Below the pieces are notes generated by a model. That model did no database searches and was not told where the DNA came from. It saw only the letters and a list, made by a program, of their open reading frames with translations. Both the position numbers and the translations under genes were made by a program. From the NCBI RefSeq assembly GCF_011392125.1, contig NZ_JAAJBU010000001.1, forward strand, positions 372,001 to 436,000: a stretch of DNA of 64,000 nucleotides, written 5' to 3'. This DNA is from Flavobacterium lotistagni. GTDB taxonomy: Bacteria; Bacteroidota; Bacteroidia; Flavobacteriales; Flavobacteriaceae. The number at the start of each line of letters is the position of its first letter. Position 1 is the stretch's first letter. This document shows positions 21,417 through 29,599 of the stretch, one piece after another.

Positions 21417-21677
21417 TTATGCTTCGAACGGAAGAATAGAAACGTATGATTTGTTATCCGCTTTTTTCTGGAACTTTACAATCCCGTCCACTTTTGCGTG
21501 CAATGTGTGGTCTTTGCTGATGTAAACGTTTTGTCCTGGGTTGTGCTTAGAACCTCTTTGTCTTACGATGATGTTCCCGGCAATAGCAGCTTGTCCACCA
21601 AAAATCTTAACACCTAAACGTTTCGATTCTGATTCTCTACCATTCTTGGAACTACCGACACCTTTCTTGTGAGCCAT
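21417..21677 (-). CDS. rpmA: 50S ribosomal protein L27
   Basis: 86 residues. It starts [24 protein letters not shown], the L27 N-terminus that reaches the peptidyl-transferase centre. Then come [15 protein letters not shown] and [17 protein letters not shown]. There is no N-terminal extension of the type removed by a processing protease in Firmicutes. It lies 24 bp downstream of rplU, the usual L21-L27 pair. Confidence 0.98.
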   Translation of the reverse strand: MAHKKGVGSSKNGRESESKRLGVKIFGGQAAIAGNIIVRQRGSKHNPGQNVYISKDHTLHAKVDGIVKFQKKADNKSYVSILPFEA

Positions 21678-21701
21678 GACGTATTAGTTTTTTAAGATTA
21701 A

Positions 21702-22076
21702 TTATTCTTCAGTTTTTGCTTCAGTGGCCTCCGCTTTCTTGGCAGGAGCTTTTTTCTTAGCGCCAGTAGCACTGATGCCTTCAATCACGATTTGCGTCAA
21801 AGACTGTCTGTGACCGTTTCTTTTTTTGAATCCTTTTCTTCTTTTTTTCTTGAAAACGATTACTTTGTCTCCTTTTAAATGCTGGAGTACTTTGGCTTCT
21901 ACTGAAGCACCTTCTATAGCCGGGGCGCCTAAAGTTACGTTGCCGTTATCGTCTAGTAAAAGAACTTTGTCAAAAGAAACTTTTGAACCTTCTTCGTTAG
22001 CCAAACGGTGCACATAAACCTTCAAGTCTTTGCTTACTTTAAATTGTTGCCCTGCTATCTCTACGATTGCGTACAT
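21702..22076 (-). CDS. rplU: 50S ribosomal protein L21 with charged C-terminal extension
   Basis: 124 residues. Residues 1-103 are a normal L21 (MYAIVEIAGQQFKVSKDLKVYVHRL; FKKKRRKGFKKRNGHRQSLTQI). The last about 20 residues are an added Lys/Ala/Glu tail (KKKAPAKKAEATEAKTEE). It is first in the rplU-rpmA operon, with an excellent promoter (TTG-N19-TATATTTG). Confidence 0.97.
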   Translation of the reverse strand: MYAIVEIAGQQFKVSKDLKVYVHRLANEEGSKVSFDKVLLLDDNGNVTLGAPAIEGASVEAKVLQHLKGDKVIVFKKKRRKGFKKRNGHRQSLTQIVIEGISATGAKKKAPAKKAEATEAKTEE

Positions 22077-22110
22077 AACAATGTGGTTTTATTTGTTTAT
22101 AAAATGAGCG

Positions 22111-22140
22111 CAAATATACAACTAAATCCCATCGGTGCAA
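22111..22140 (-). promoter_or_regulatory. rplU-rpmA promoter (-33 TTG, -7 TATATTTG)
   Basis: On the minus strand TTG (22138-22140) is separated by exactly 19 nt from TATATTTG (22111-22118), a good match to the Bacteroidetes sigma-ABfr consensus. The leader to the ATG is about 30 nt. Confidence 0.8.
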
Positions 22141-22184
22141 CCTCTTGCAGAAATTTTTTGTAAAATATCCGGATTGGGCAGATT

Positions 22185-22283
22185 TTTCTTTGGGCGTTGC
22201 CTGCGGCCGGGCTGTACGCACTCGCTTTTGGGCTCCGCTGCGCTGCGCCCAAAGAGCTCAAACAATGCTGCCATCCCTAACGC
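22185..22283 (+). repeat. Dispersed GGGCGT...CCATCCCT-ACGC element, copy R2
   Basis: TTTGGGCGTTGCCTGCGG, CCGGGCTGTACGC, a hairpin TTTTGGGC/GCCCAAAG, then GCTGCCATCCCTAACGC. The conserved blocks match copy R1, which is embedded in the TonB receptor gene. It occupies the 340-bp divergent gap between rplU and the M16 peptidase; apart from the two promoters, I see nothing else in that gap. Confidence 0.8.
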
Positions 22284-22361
22284 ATCACTTCCTCATCCGG
22301 TACTTTCACATGTGAAAAACAATTCTTCACTCCATCCATTTTTCCATTTCAACTAAAAAAC

Positions 22362-22369
22362 TACTTTTG
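22362..22369 (+). promoter_or_regulatory. Promoter -7 box of the M16 peptidase operon
   Basis: TACTTTTG, 48 nt before the ATG at 22418. The longest frame begins at 22367, inside this box, which argues for the later start. Confidence 0.5.
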
Positions 22370-22417
22370 GTGAAACTTTCGGCCCAGTTCCGATACCAAC
22401 ACCGAAACTTTTTCTGC

Positions 22418-23740
22418 ATGAAAAAAACACTGTTCACCCTTTGCACTTTAGCCCTTGCCCATTTGGCTTGCGCTCAAAAAGTCACTTTTGAAGAATTCGC
22501 CCTCGACAATGGCCTGCACGTCATTTTGCACAAAGACACTTCGGCTCCGGTAGTGGTAACATCGGTAATGTACCACGTCGGCACCAAAAACGAAAACCCG
22601 AACCGTACCGGATTTGCGCATTTCTTTGAGCATCTTTTATTCGAAGGCACCAAAAACATCGGTCGCGGCGAGTGGATGAAAATCGTCTCGGGCAACGGTG
22701 GCAACAACAACGCAAACACTTCGGTAGACCGCACTTATTACTACGAAGTCTTCCCGTCGAACAACCTCGAACTTGGCCTTTGGATGGAAGCCGAACGCAT
22801 GTTGCACCCAGTCATCAACCAAATCGGCGTCGATACACAGAAGGAAGTCGTCAAGGAAGAAAAACGCCTCAAGGTAGACAATCAGCCTTATGGTAATGTT
22901 ATTAAGGAAGTCAAGAGCCATCTGTTTTTCAAACATCCTTACCGCTGGGACATTGACGGCGCTATGGAAGACATCAACGCCGCCACCCTAGAAGAATTCC
23001 AAGCGTTTTTCAAAAAATTCTATTTGCCCAACAATGCGGTTTTGGTCGTAGCGGGAAATATCGATGTCGCGCAAACCAAACAATGGGTCAAGAAATATTT
23101 CAATCCGATTAAAAAAGGGCCAACTCCGGAGAAAATCAACATCACCGAAGCGCCAATTACCGAAACCTTACGCGCCCGATACGAAGATCCGAACATTCAA
23201 ATTCCCGGCATAGTAGCAGCTTACCGTACACCATCGATGAAAACCCGCGATGCCAGAGTGTTGGAATTGATTTCTACGATTCTCAGCGACGGTAAAAGTT
23301 CGAGGTTGTACAAGAAAATTGTCGATGATAAAAAAATGGCTTTGCAAGTGGGCGCCTTCAGTTTGAGCCAAGAAGATTATGGCGCGTACGTACTTTATGG
23401 CTTGCCACTAGGCGAAAATACAACCGAAAGCATCTTAAAAGAAATGGACGAGGAAATCGTGAAGTTGCAAACCGAACTCATCTCTGAACGCGATTATCAG
23501 AAACTACAGAATACCATCGAAAATGATTTCGTGAATAACAATGCCTCTTTAGAAGGAGTTGCAGAAAGCCTCGCTACTTATTATTTGCTGCACGGCGACG
23601 TGAACCTGATCAATACCGACATGGACCAGTACCGCTCGATTACCCGTGAAGAAATTCGCGATGTGGCCAAAAAATACCTCAACCCGAACCAGCGACTGTT
23701 GCTCGATTATGTTCCGGCCAAAGAAAATCTCAAAAATTAA
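22418..23740 (+). CDS. M16 zinc peptidase, catalytic partner
   Basis: 440 residues with a signal peptide (1-20, ending ACAQ). The inverted zinc motif HxxEH is His68-Phe-Phe-Glu71-His72 in RTGFAHFFEHLLFEGTKN. The distal Glu ligand region is EVVKEEKRLKVDNQPYG. The second half contains the non-catalytic M16 fold (PGIVAAYRTPSMKTRDARVLELI; ILSDGKSSRLYKKIV). It is predicted to cut small unfolded peptides in the periplasm. The next gene, 6 bp downstream, encodes an M16 relative without the zinc motif, the arrangement of heterodimeric M16B peptidases such as mitochondrial processing peptidase. Confidence 0.94.
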   Translation: MKKTLFTLCTLALAHLACAQKVTFEEFALDNGLHVILHKDTSAPVVVTSVMYHVGTKNENPNRTGFAHFFEHLLFEGTKNIGRGEWMKIVSGNGGNNNANTSVDRTYYYEVFPSNNLELGLWMEAERMLHPVINQIGVDTQKEVVKEEKRLKVDNQPYGNVIKEVKSHLFFKHPYRWDIDGAMEDINAATLEEFQAFFKKFYLPNNAVLVVAGNIDVAQTKQWVKKYFNPIKKGPTPEKINITEAPITETLRARYEDPNIQIPGIVAAYRTPSMKTRDARVLELISTILSDGKSSRLYKKIVDDKKMALQVGAFSLSQEDYGAYVLYGLPLGENTTESILKEMDEEIVKLQTELISERDYQKLQNTIENDFVNNNASLEGVAESLATYYLLHGDVNLINTDMDQYRSITREEIRDVAKKYLNPNQRLLLDYVPAKENLKN

Positions 23741-23746
23741 AACCAC

Positions 23747-25786
23747 ATGAAAAACATATTTTTAGCCATCGTTTGTTTGTTGGGTTTGAATTTATTTGCC
23801 CAAAATGACGCACAACCCAAATCCGGGCCGTCGCCTACCGTTAATATTGGCAAACCCCAATATTTTGAATTGGTCAACGGTTTAAAAGTCATGGTCGTAG
23901 AAAACCACAAACTGCCACGGGTAGCCTTTCATCTTACTCTCGACAATCCGCCTTATCTGGAAGGAAACAAAAAAGGTGTAGCTAATTTGACAAGTGCTTT
24001 AATGGGCAGCGGCAGTGAAACAATTACCAAAGCGGCCTTCGACGAGGAAATCGACTTTTTAGGCGCCGACATTCATTTTAGCAACAGCGGTGCGAGCGCA
24101 TCTGGTTTGTCGAAATATTCCAAAAGGATTCTCGAGCTTATGGCTGAAGGCGCTCTGCATACGGTCTTTACCCAAACTGAATTCGATAAGGAAAAATCCA
24201 AACTCATCGAAAGCCTCAAAGCCACCGAGAAAAGCGTTCCTGGAGTTTCGCGCCGTGTAGAAAACTTGCTCAGTTACGGAAAAAGCCATCCGTTTGGCGA
24301 ATTCATGACCGAGGCTACAATCAACAACATCACTTTGAATGACGTTATCTTGAATTACAATACTTATTTTGTTCCTGAAAATGCGTATTTGGTTGTCGTC
24401 GGCGATGTGGATTTTCACACCCTCAAGCCTCAAATCGAAACTTTATTCGGGCCTTGGCTCAAAGCTTCCGCCCCGAACAATACTTACACTTCCCCTAAAG
24501 ACTTGCAATACACCCAAATCGCTTTTGTAGATATGCCCAATGCGGTACAATCTGAAATTTCGGTCATGAACCCGGCGCTACTGAAGATGTCAGACAAAGA
24601 CTATTTCGCAGTCATCGTGGCCAACCAAATTCTCGGCGGGGATTACAACAGCTATCTGATGTCGAACCTGCGCGAGAAACACGGTTGGACATACGGAGCC
24701 GGTTCAAATCTTTCTGCAAGTAAGTACCCTACACGTTTTATTGCTTATTCACAAGTGCGTAATGCCGTTACCGACAGCGCCGTGGTGGAAACCTTGAACG
24801 AAATCAAACGCATCCGTACTCAGAAAGTAACAGACACCGAGCTAAAAAACGTGAAGGCCAGTTATATTGGGCAGTTTGTAATGGACACCGAAAAGCCGCA
24901 AGCCATTGCAGGTTATGCTTTAAGAATCAAAACACAACAACTTCCGGAAGATTTTTATGAGAACTACATCAAGAACATTAACGCAGTAACCGCAGAAGAT
25001 GTTCAGCGAGTGGCCAACCAATATTTTCATCCTGAAACGGCCCGCATTCTAGTAGTCGGCAAAGGCGAAGAAATTTTACCCTCCTTAGAGAAACTCAAAA
25101 TTCCGATTTTCTATTTCGACAAATATGGCGCGCCCACCGAAAAGCCCAATTACAAAAGAGCAGTTCCAACTGGGGCTACGGCAAAATCAGTTATAGAGAA
25201 ATACATAGAAGCCATCGGCGGAGAAAAAGCGCTTCGCAACGTCAAATCCATCGTGACGATTTCCTCAGGAACCATTCAAGGCGCACCGGTAGAATTGACT
25301 TCAAAAACCACCGCAAGCCACAAACAAATGCGCGAGATTAAAGTCATGGGCATGTCGATGATGAAACAAGTGGTGAATGATAAAATCGCCTATGTCATAC
25401 AGCAAGGCCAACGCAAGGAAATCACTGGAGAAGATTTGAAACAAATGCGTCAGCGCGCTGTGCCTTTCGACGAACTGGAGCTGCTCAATCAGACTGGTTT
25501 GACCTTAGAAGGAATCGAAGTTTACAACGACGCTGATACTTATATTCTTAAAGACGAACATTCTAAATATTATTATGATGTGAAATCCGGACTCAAAGTG
25601 GCAGAAACCAAAAGCGCAGAAATGGGCGGGCAGCAATTGTCACTGACGACCAGTTTCAGCGATTATCGTGAAATCAATGGTATCAAAATCCCTTATGTGA
25701 CCAACTTGAACATCGGTATGGAAATTCTACTCACGACCACCGACGTGAAAATCAACGAGAACATTCCCGATGCGGAATTCGAATGA
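23747..25786 (+). CDS. M16-family protein without zinc site, with fused C-terminal LolA/DUF4292-like domain
   Basis: 679 residues with a signal peptide (1-19, ending LFAQ). Residues about 30-455 have the M16 fold. Where HxxEH should be the sequence reads GVANLTSALMGSGS, so it cannot bind zinc. The substrate-binding REKHGWTYGAGS motif is kept. Residues about 475-679 (KSVIEKYIEAIGGEKALRNVKSI ...) form a beta-rich domain resembling outer-membrane lipoprotein-sorting (LolA-like) folds. It is probably the regulatory or substrate-binding partner of the upstream active peptidase, with which it forms an operon (6-bp gap). Confidence 0.88.
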   Translation: MKNIFLAIVCLLGLNLFAQNDAQPKSGPSPTVNIGKPQYFELVNGLKVMVVENHKLPRVAFHLTLDNPPYLEGNKKGVANLTSALMGSGSETITKAAFDEEIDFLGADIHFSNSGASASGLSKYSKRILELMAEGALHTVFTQTEFDKEKSKLIESLKATEKSVPGVSRRVENLLSYGKSHPFGEFMTEATINNITLNDVILNYNTYFVPENAYLVVVGDVDFHTLKPQIETLFGPWLKASAPNNTYTSPKDLQYTQIAFVDMPNAVQSEISVMNPALLKMSDKDYFAVIVANQILGGDYNSYLMSNLREKHGWTYGAGSNLSASKYPTRFIAYSQVRNAVTDSAVVETLNEIKRIRTQKVTDTELKNVKASYIGQFVMDTEKPQAIAGYALRIKTQQLPEDFYENYIKNINAVTAEDVQRVANQYFHPETARILVVGKGEEILPSLEKLKIPIFYFDKYGAPTEKPNYKRAVPTGATAKSVIEKYIEAIGGEKALRNVKSIVTISSGTIQGAPVELTSKTTASHKQMREIKVMGMSMMKQVVNDKIAYVIQQGQRKEITGEDLKQMRQRAVPFDELELLNQTGLTLEGIEVYNDADTYILKDEHSKYYYDVKSGLKVAETKSAEMGGQQLSLTTSFSDYREINGIKIPYVTNLNIGMEILLTTTDVKINENIPDAEFE

Positions 25787-25793
25787 TCAAGTT

Positions 25794-26657
25794 TTATTTC
25801 TTACTCGAAAGATATACTCCTATAAGAATGATAACCGCGCCGATACACTGAACAAGCGTTAGAAACTCTCCGTCGAGTACGCCCCAAAAGAAAGCTACTA
25901 TCGGAATCAGATAAGTGACCGTGGTAGCAAAAACAGGCGACGAGAGATGAATCAACCGGTAAAAAAGAAGGTTGGCTACACCAGTTCCCACAACGCCAAG
26001 TATCAGAATAAAATAGGCCGAATGCTGCACCGGCGCTCGATCGATAATACTGAAAAAACCTGAACAGTACAGAATGATAGCCGCAGGAACCGACATCACC
26101 AAAAAGTTTCCGGTACTGATGCTGAGCGGACTTAAATCGGATAAATATTTTTTAATCAGATTCACGTTGATGCCGTAACAAACCGCGCCCAATATGGCAA
26201 AACCGGCATAGAAATAATTCTGGCTCGGATGGTTCGCCGCACCATTAAGAATCAAAACAGCCGTGCCGACAAACCCGATAATTACGCCTAAAACCTGAGC
26301 GCGTTTGTATTCGAGCTTGAATATCAGCAAACCTAAAATCAAGGCATTGAGCGGTGTTAAGGAATTCAAGATTGAAGTAATGGAACTTTCGATATTGGTT
26401 TCAGCCAAGGCAAACAAATAGGCAGGCATAAAAGTGCCAAACAAAGCAGTCAGGGCAATGAACTTCCATTTGTGCAACGGAATATTGGGTAGCGTTCTAA
26501 AACCAATCAACAACAAAAACAAAGCAGCAAAAATAATTCGGAGTGATCCCAACTGCATCGGGTTCAAGCCCACCAAGCCTTTCTTGATTAGAATGAAAGA
26601 GCTGCCCCAAATTAAGGCCAAAACTGCAAGTAAAATCCATTTGAGTTGCCGCGCCAT
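25794..26657 (-). CDS. EamA/DMT-family transporter
   Basis: 287-residue inner-membrane protein with ten hydrophobic segments arranged as two EamA repeats: LALIWGSSFILIKKGL near the N-terminus, and YGINVNLIKKYLSDLSPLSISTGNFL at the start of the second half. The second repeat ends LVQCIGAVIILIGVYL. Substrates are usually metabolites or amino acids exported from the cell, but none can be assigned here. It converges on the M16 operon with only 7 bp between the stop codons. Confidence 0.92.
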   Translation of the reverse strand: MARQLKWILLAVLALIWGSSFILIKKGLVGLNPMQLGSLRIIFAALFLLLIGFRTLPNIPLHKWKFIALTALFGTFMPAYLFALAETNIESSITSILNSLTPLNALILGLLIFKLEYKRAQVLGVIIGFVGTAVLILNGAANHPSQNYFYAGFAILGAVCYGINVNLIKKYLSDLSPLSISTGNFLVMSVPAAIILYCSGFFSIIDRAPVQHSAYFILILGVVGTGVANLLFYRLIHLSSPVFATTVTYLIPIVAFFWGVLDGEFLTLVQCIGAVIILIGVYLSSKK

Positions 26658-26727
26658 TTTATCTTAATAGTTAGTTAAGAGGCCAAAGTTTGTAATAATT
26701 TTATGAAATGTCGCATCTTTTTTTGGT

Positions 26728-26735
26728 TATTTTTG
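26728..26735 (+). promoter_or_regulatory. Promoter -7 box of the heavy-metal lipoprotein gene
   Basis: TATTTTTG. It lies inside the longest frame (ATG 26703) and supports the start at 26787. Confidence 0.55.
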
Positions 26736-26786
26736 CTGCAGTTTCTCAGTAGAAAATGTTCTAATTGTTCATTAAAAATCCCCATC

Positions 26787-27158
26787 ATGACTATTTCAAA
26801 ATTACTTTTAGCCGCTTCGATTACCGGAATATCCCTGATAAGCTGTAAACAAACCGCCAGCGCACCGCCAGTCGATGACAAAGTGGCTACGGTTAAACAC
26901 ACCATTAATCCTGAAAAAGTACAAACCGCATCTTTTACTATCACTGGAATGACCTGCGCCATCGGTTGTGCCAAAACCATTGAAGAAAAATTAACCGATA
27001 CTGACGGCGTACAAAAAGCCACGGTAGATTTCGACAAAAAACTCGCTACGGTGGCCTATGACTCCTCATTGCAAAACCCAGAAAGTCTGACCAAAATTGT
27101 AGAATCTGCAGCAGACGGAAAGACCTATAAGGTTTCTGATATGATTGCCTCAAAGTAA
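26787..27158 (+). CDS. Heavy-metal-associated (HMA) domain lipoprotein with CX3C motif
   Basis: 123 residues. The lipoprotein signal ends SLISC (Cys20 lipidated). Residues about 48-118 form an HMA ferredoxin-like fold: ASFTITGMTCAIGCAKTIEEKLTDTDGVQKATVDFDKKLATV would normally carry GMTCxxC. Here three residues separate the two cysteines (C-A-I-G-C). It is predicted to bind a soft metal (Cu, Hg or similar) at the outer face of the inner membrane or in the outer membrane. No ATPase or efflux gene is adjacent. The start at 26787 follows the promoter box. Confidence 0.85.
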   Translation: MTISKLLLAASITGISLISCKQTASAPPVDDKVATVKHTINPEKVQTASFTITGMTCAIGCAKTIEEKLTDTDGVQKATVDFDKKLATVAYDSSLQNPESLTKIVESAADGKTYKVSDMIASK

Positions 27159-27171
27159 AATTTACAGAGAA

Positions 27172-27232
27172 AAAGAAGCAAGAGCCAAGAAGCAAGATGT
27201 AATATTCTTAGCTCTTGGCTCTTTCCTCTTTA
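27172..27232. repeat. Word-palindrome hairpin (AAGAGCCAAGA type)
   Basis: AAGAGCCAAGA (27180-27190) and TCTTGGCTCTT (27213-27223) are perfect complements over 11 bp, with further GCAAGA/TCTT words inside. It sits between convergent genes and is probably a terminator. A related half-element is at 52726-52771. Confidence 0.75.
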
Positions 27233-27243
27233 AAAAACCGACT

Positions 27244-27807
27244 TTACTTCCAACGCAAACTTTCCATGAGCCGTTGCATATCGTTTTTCACGTAGCTCGC
27301 TGCCGGCATCACCGAATCGAAATTGGGTTTGGCGTAGAAATAAACCGAGCAATCCAGAAAATGCTTCACGCTATCGGTCACGTAAAACTGTGCATTGGTA
27401 GCTGCATTGCCATTAACGCGATAGAACATTCCGTATACTTTGTTTTGAGAGTTGACAAACGGTTGCTCTGAAATATCATCGGCTTTAATTACGTGCTCAT
27501 AAGTAAGCTTCTGGGCGTCGCGCAGTAATACATTGATGTTGTTGTTTACCGGTTTGTAACTCAAATAAATCGTCGCTTTCATCTTCGGATAGTCGATGGT
27601 GAAATTGCAACCGGGTTTCCCTTTGATAATCGCTTGGGCATTCATATCGAAAGTAAACGGGCAATCATTCTCAAAATGAGCATATTCAGCTTCCGGATAG
27701 TCGAGCCGCAATTGGCTTGAAGGCTTTGGCAGCACATCATCCTTACAACTTACCGCTGCAAAACACAAAATACAAAGTAAAATAACGGGCAAAGTTTTTA
27801 GATTCAT
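27244..27807 (-). CDS. gldD: Gliding motility lipoprotein GldD
   Basis: 187 residues. Lipoprotein signal with FAAVSCKD (Cys21 lipidated). The GldD pattern follows: LPKPSSQLRLDYPEAEYAHFENDCPFTFDMN and CNFTIDYPKMKATIYLSYKPV. GldD is required for gliding in Flavobacterium johnsoniae and is part of the set linked to type IX secretion; its biochemical role is unclear. It is 3 bp downstream of gldE in the conserved ssb-gldE-gldD order. Confidence 0.95.
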   Translation of the reverse strand: MNLKTLPVILLCILCFAAVSCKDDVLPKPSSQLRLDYPEAEYAHFENDCPFTFDMNAQAIIKGKPGCNFTIDYPKMKATIYLSYKPVNNNINVLLRDAQKLTYEHVIKADDISEQPFVNSQNKVYGMFYRVNGNAATNAQFYVTDSVKHFLDCSVYFYAKPNFDSVMPAASYVKNDMQRLMESLRWK

Positions 27808-27810
27808 GGC

Positions 27811-29106
27811 TTATTCAATAGTGACTTTTATTTGTTTGATGCGTTTCTTATCGACGGCTTCAACGGTAAAACGGTAATGGTCGAAATAAATTTTCTGCGC
27901 CTTTCGAGGGAAATTACCCAAAACTTCTAGAAGAAAACCCGCCAAGGTTTCCGCTTCGCCTTTCCTTTCCTCGAAAACAGCTTCTTCAGCGCCCATAATT
28001 CGGTAAAAATCCTTGAGGTTGATTTTGCCTTCGAAAAGGAAATTCTTATCGTCAATCTGCGAATAATTGATGTTCTCGTCATCAAACTCGTCGCTGATAT
28101 CACCCACAATTTCTTCAATCACATCTTCAAGGGAAACCAGTCCGGAAGTGCCGCCATATTCATCTACCACAATTGCCAGATGGCTTTTCATACTTTGGAA
28201 ATCCTTGAGCAAATTGTCTAGTTTTTTATTTTCAGGAACGAAGAACGGCTCGCGCATTAGGGTTTTCCAGTCGAACTCTTTTTTATGGATGTGCGGAATT
28301 AAATCTTTTACAAACAATACGCCTTCCACTTGATCGATATTGTCTCGATAAACCGGAATCCTGGAATAGCCTTTCTCGGAAATCTTAGGCAAAATCTCGG
28401 CAAAAGACTCATCGATTGCTATTGAAAAAATATCAATTCTTGGGCTCATGACTTGCTTGGTATCGGTATTCCCAAACGACACAATGCCTTCCAAGATTTT
28501 CTGTTCCTGATGTGAAGTATCTTCTGGCGAAGTTAGTTCTAAGGCCTGTGAGAGCTGATCGACCGAAAAATTGCTTTTCTGTTTGCCGAGCTTCTGGTGT
28601 AGATAGACCGAAATGGCACGCATGGGCAAACTAATTGGCGAAAGCAAAGCATCGAGCACCGACAACGGATAAGCAAAAAACCTCGCAAACTTGACGTTGT
28701 TGCGGTTGGCATATACTTTCGGAATCACTTCTCCGAACAATAAAATCAGAAAAGTTACCAGAATAACCTCGATAATGAATTTAAGCAGCGGCGAATCGAT
28801 CGCTTCGAACCAATCTTTGCCTACAACCGAAAACAGAATTACTACGCAGATGTTGATAAAATTATTGGCTACCAACAAAGTAGCGAGCAATTTTTTAGGT
28901 TTCTCGAGCAGGGTTTGAATGAGTCGGGCTTTCTCCGGATGATGGGCCGCGCACTGATTCAAATCATTGGGTGTGAGCGAAAAAAAAGCAACTTCCGCGG
29001 CAGAAACCATTGCAGAACACAACAGCAGCACAAATATCCCCATAAGACCAAAAAGCAGATTGGAATCGATGGTAGAAATTAAACTGAAACTGGGTTCCGG
29101 GTCCAA
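27811..29106 (-). CDS. gldE: Gliding-associated membrane protein GldE (CNNM/CBS/CorC type)
   Basis: 431 residues. An N-terminal CNNM domain has three or four hydrophobic segments (LFGLMGIFVLLLCSAMVSAAEVAFFSLT; LLATLLVANNFINICVVI; FLILLFGEVIPKVYANRN). A pair of CBS domains (about 210-335) follows (VMSPRIDIFSIAIDES, LAIVVDEYGGTSGLVSLEDVIEEIVGDI). The C-terminus is a CorC/HlyC domain (about 350-431). GldE is homologous to Mg2+/Co2+ efflux proteins and is genetically linked to GldD, whose loss it can partly compensate in F. johnsoniae. It is in an operon with ssb upstream and gldD downstream. Confidence 0.95.
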   Translation of the reverse strand: MDPEPSFSLISTIDSNLLFGLMGIFVLLLCSAMVSAAEVAFFSLTPNDLNQCAAHHPEKARLIQTLLEKPKKLLATLLVANNFINICVVILFSVVGKDWFEAIDSPLLKFIIEVILVTFLILLFGEVIPKVYANRNNVKFARFFAYPLSVLDALLSPISLPMRAISVYLHQKLGKQKSNFSVDQLSQALELTSPEDTSHQEQKILEGIVSFGNTDTKQVMSPRIDIFSIAIDESFAEILPKISEKGYSRIPVYRDNIDQVEGVLFVKDLIPHIHKKEFDWKTLMREPFFVPENKKLDNLLKDFQSMKSHLAIVVDEYGGTSGLVSLEDVIEEIVGDISDEFDDENINYSQIDDKNFLFEGKINLKDFYRIMGAEEAVFEERKGEAETLAGFLLEVLGNFPRKAQKIYFDHYRFTVEAVDKKRIKQIKVTIE

Positions 29107-29130
29107 ATTTTGGGCGATTGGTTATACAAT

Positions 29131-29550
29131 TTAGAACGGCATATCGTTCTCTGGCATTGGGGTTTGGTTGGCGTCGTAACTCGGGGCAGCATTGCGGCTA
29201 GATTCGATTTCCTTTTTCACGTTTAGAAAAGTGAATTCGGTGACTTGGATTTCGGTAGTGTATTTGGTTACGCCGTCTTCGGTTTGCCATTGGCGCGATT
29301 TGATTCGGCCTTCGACGTAGATTTTATCACCTTTGGAAAGATATTTTTCGCAGATTTCGGCGGCCTTGTTACGTACTACCAAATTGTGCCATTCGGTAGA
29401 GGTAATTTTCTCGTTGGTGGATTTGTTGATGTAGGTTTCGTTCGTGGCCAGTGGGAATCGACCGATGCAGTTTCCGCCGTCGAAATAATGCATTTTGACA
29501 TCTTCGCCTAGGTGGCCGATTAACATGACTTTGTTTAAGGTACCGCTCAT
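29131..29550 (-). CDS. ssb: Single-stranded DNA-binding protein
   Basis: 139 residues. The OB fold starts MSGTLNKVMLIGHLGEDVKMHYFDGG and contains TEWHNLVVRNKAAEICEKYLSKGDKIYVEGRIKSRQW. A disordered linker follows, and the acidic tail ends ENDMPF, which recruits partner proteins. It is the first gene of the ssb-gldE-gldD unit, with a TACATTTG promoter box 26 nt before the start. Confidence 0.96.
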   Translation of the reverse strand: MSGTLNKVMLIGHLGEDVKMHYFDGGNCIGRFPLATNETYINKSTNEKITSTEWHNLVVRNKAAEICEKYLSKGDKIYVEGRIKSRQWQTEDGVTKYTTEIQVTEFTFLNVKKEIESSRNAAPSYDANQTPMPENDMPF

Positions 29551-29576
29551 TTTATTTTGGGATATTGTAATTTATC

Positions 29577-29584
29577 CAAATGTA
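29577..29584 (-). promoter_or_regulatory. Promoter -7 box of ssb-gldE-gldD
   Basis: TACATTTG on the minus strand (TAnnTTTG). Confidence 0.6.
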
Positions 29585-29599
29585 GTAAAATTTTAAAAA

